Positions 5,917 to 6,601 of a DNA stretch of 6,601 nucleotides are shown one piece after another. The stretch comes from Gemmatimonadota bacterium (GTDB lineage Bacteria; Latescibacterota; UBA2968; UBA8231), in assembly GCA_018673255.1 (NCBI GenBank), contig JABHDC010000242.1, positions 1-6,601 on the forward strand, in the 5' to 3' direction. A program made the position numbers and the translations under genes. The notes under the pieces are model-generated. The model saw only the letters and a list, made by a program, of their open reading frames with translations, did not search any database and was not told where the DNA came from. Position 1 is the stretch's first letter. Every line of letters starts with the position of its first letter.

Positions 5917-6601
5917 ATGGGGCAGACCATCACCACGCACGCAGGCGCTCACGACGTGAGCTCTGAATCCGCGATCCAGGTATCCGTGGACGACGACAAG
6001 CAGCAGCGTCTCAAGCGCATCACACAGAGCATTATCGGTCTACCGACGCTGCCGACGGTGATCACTCAGTTGATCAGCCTGATCGACAACCCGAAGACCT
6101 CTGCCCGTAATGTGGCACAACTGATCTCCACCGATCAGGCGCTGACGGCGAAGATTCTCAAACTTGCAAACTCTGCATTCTATGGATTCCCTCGAGAGAT
6201 CGCGACGGTAGATCTGGCCGTCGTCGTTCTTGGCTTCGAGACGGTGAAGAATCTCGGACTCAGCGTCTCCGTTCTGGAGCGCTTCGCCGGAGCCGATGGC
6301 GATTCGGGTGAGTTTGATCGTCAGAAATTCTGGGAACACTCGATTGCCTGCGGTGTTGCTGCGCGTCTGCTGGCTACAAAGCTGCGGTATCGCGTACCGG
6401 GTGAAGCTTTTGCCGCCGGGATTCTGCATGATATCGGGCGTCTGATTCTCAGTCAGTATTTTCCGGATGAATTCGATCAGGTCCTGGCGGTCATGAGAGA
6501 AGAGAATCTGTATATCGGCGAGGCCGAGGAGCGGATCCTTGGCGTCACCCACGCGGATGTGGGTGGGTGGCTGGCCGAACGGTGGAATCTGCCCCGGCAG
6601 C
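5917..6601 (+). CDS. HDOD-domain signalling protein, N-terminal part (3' end outside window)
   Basis: HDOD domains are HD-superfamily-related folds that usually lack a complete metal-binding phosphohydrolase site and are common near chemotaxis, motility and cyclic-di-GMP genes; their biochemical role is mostly undefined. From ATG 5917 the frame is open to the window end (228 complete codons). A polar, Ser/Thr/Asp-rich leader of about 30 residues precedes the domain, which starts near ITQSIIGLPTLPTVITQLI. Family features: STDQALTAKILKLANSAFYG (about 72-91), LAVVVLGFETVKNLGLS (about 100-116), FWEHSIACG with His141, ILHDIGRLILSQYF with H171-D172, and the GVTHADVGGWLAERW block with His212. The domain is near its end where the window stops, so any C-terminal partner (for example GGDEF or a receiver) is unseen. 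Start choice is moderate: GTG 5899 is in frame too, and the only Shine-Dalgarno-like stretch (GGTGA, 5898-5902) is 14 bases from the ATG. The gene appears to be its own transcription unit behind the terminator. Confidence 0.9.
   Translation, partial: MGQTITTHAGAHDVSSESAIQVSVDDDKQQRLKRITQSIIGLPTLPTVITQLISLIDNPKTSARNVAQLISTDQALTAKILKLANSAFYGFPREIATVDLAVVVLGFETVKNLGLSVSVLERFAGADGDSGEFDRQKFWEHSIACGVAARLLATKLRYRVPGEAFAAGILHDIGRLILSQYFPDEFDQVLAVMREENLYIGEAEERILGVTHADVGGWLAERWNLPRQ

Noticed and set aside
5711..5966. Two small + strand open frames in the fliA-HDOD gap
   Set aside because: Both are Arg-rich without family features; one overlaps the terminator and the other overlaps the start of the HDOD gene.

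Overview
The window looks like part of a flagellar biosynthesis operon from a Gram-negative flagellated bacterium. It is GC-rich by eye. Gene order on the + strand is flhB (3' end only), flhA, flhF, flhG (MinD-like) and fliA (sigma-28), packed together with overlaps or very short gaps. This order is known from polarly flagellated Gammaproteobacteria and from Deltaproteobacteria-like groups. I cannot assign a taxon more precisely from sequence alone. The FlhF/FlhG pair suggests that flagellar position and number are controlled in this organism.

Layout: 1-356 encodes the C-terminal, self-cleaving export-switch domain of FlhB. 381-2492 encodes FlhA, the export-gate protein with a multi-pass membrane domain and a cytosolic ring domain. 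2434-4002 encodes FlhF, an SRP-type GTPase with an unusually long disordered linker. About 4007-4912 encodes a FlhG/FleN/YlxH-like ATPase whose start codon is uncertain. 4909-5697 encodes FliA. A 10-bp perfect stem just after the fliA stop (5702-5730) probably ends the operon. A gene-poor gap of about 220 bases follows, then a new gene (5917 to the window end, truncated) encoding an HDOD-domain protein.

How they work together: FlhA and FlhB form part of the membrane export apparatus that secretes rod, hook and filament subunits, and FlhB cleavage at NPTH is tied to the switch in substrate. FlhF marks the site of assembly and FlhG limits flagellar number. FliA transcribes the late genes (filament, chemotaxis, motor) once the hook is complete. 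The HDOD protein may link motility to other signalling, but its role is not shown by the sequence.

The region is mostly conventional; I see no undescribed system, mobile element, CRISPR array or RNA gene. The points that merit a second look are in flhG and flhF. FlhG has arginine in place of the P-loop lysine, lacks the usual N-terminal FlhF-activating motif and has no ATG start. The flhF/flhG junction can form a hairpin enclosing the stop codon and a candidate TTG start. FlhF has a Ser-Arg repeat and a small conserved-looking island in its linker. flhA and flhF overlap by 59 bases.
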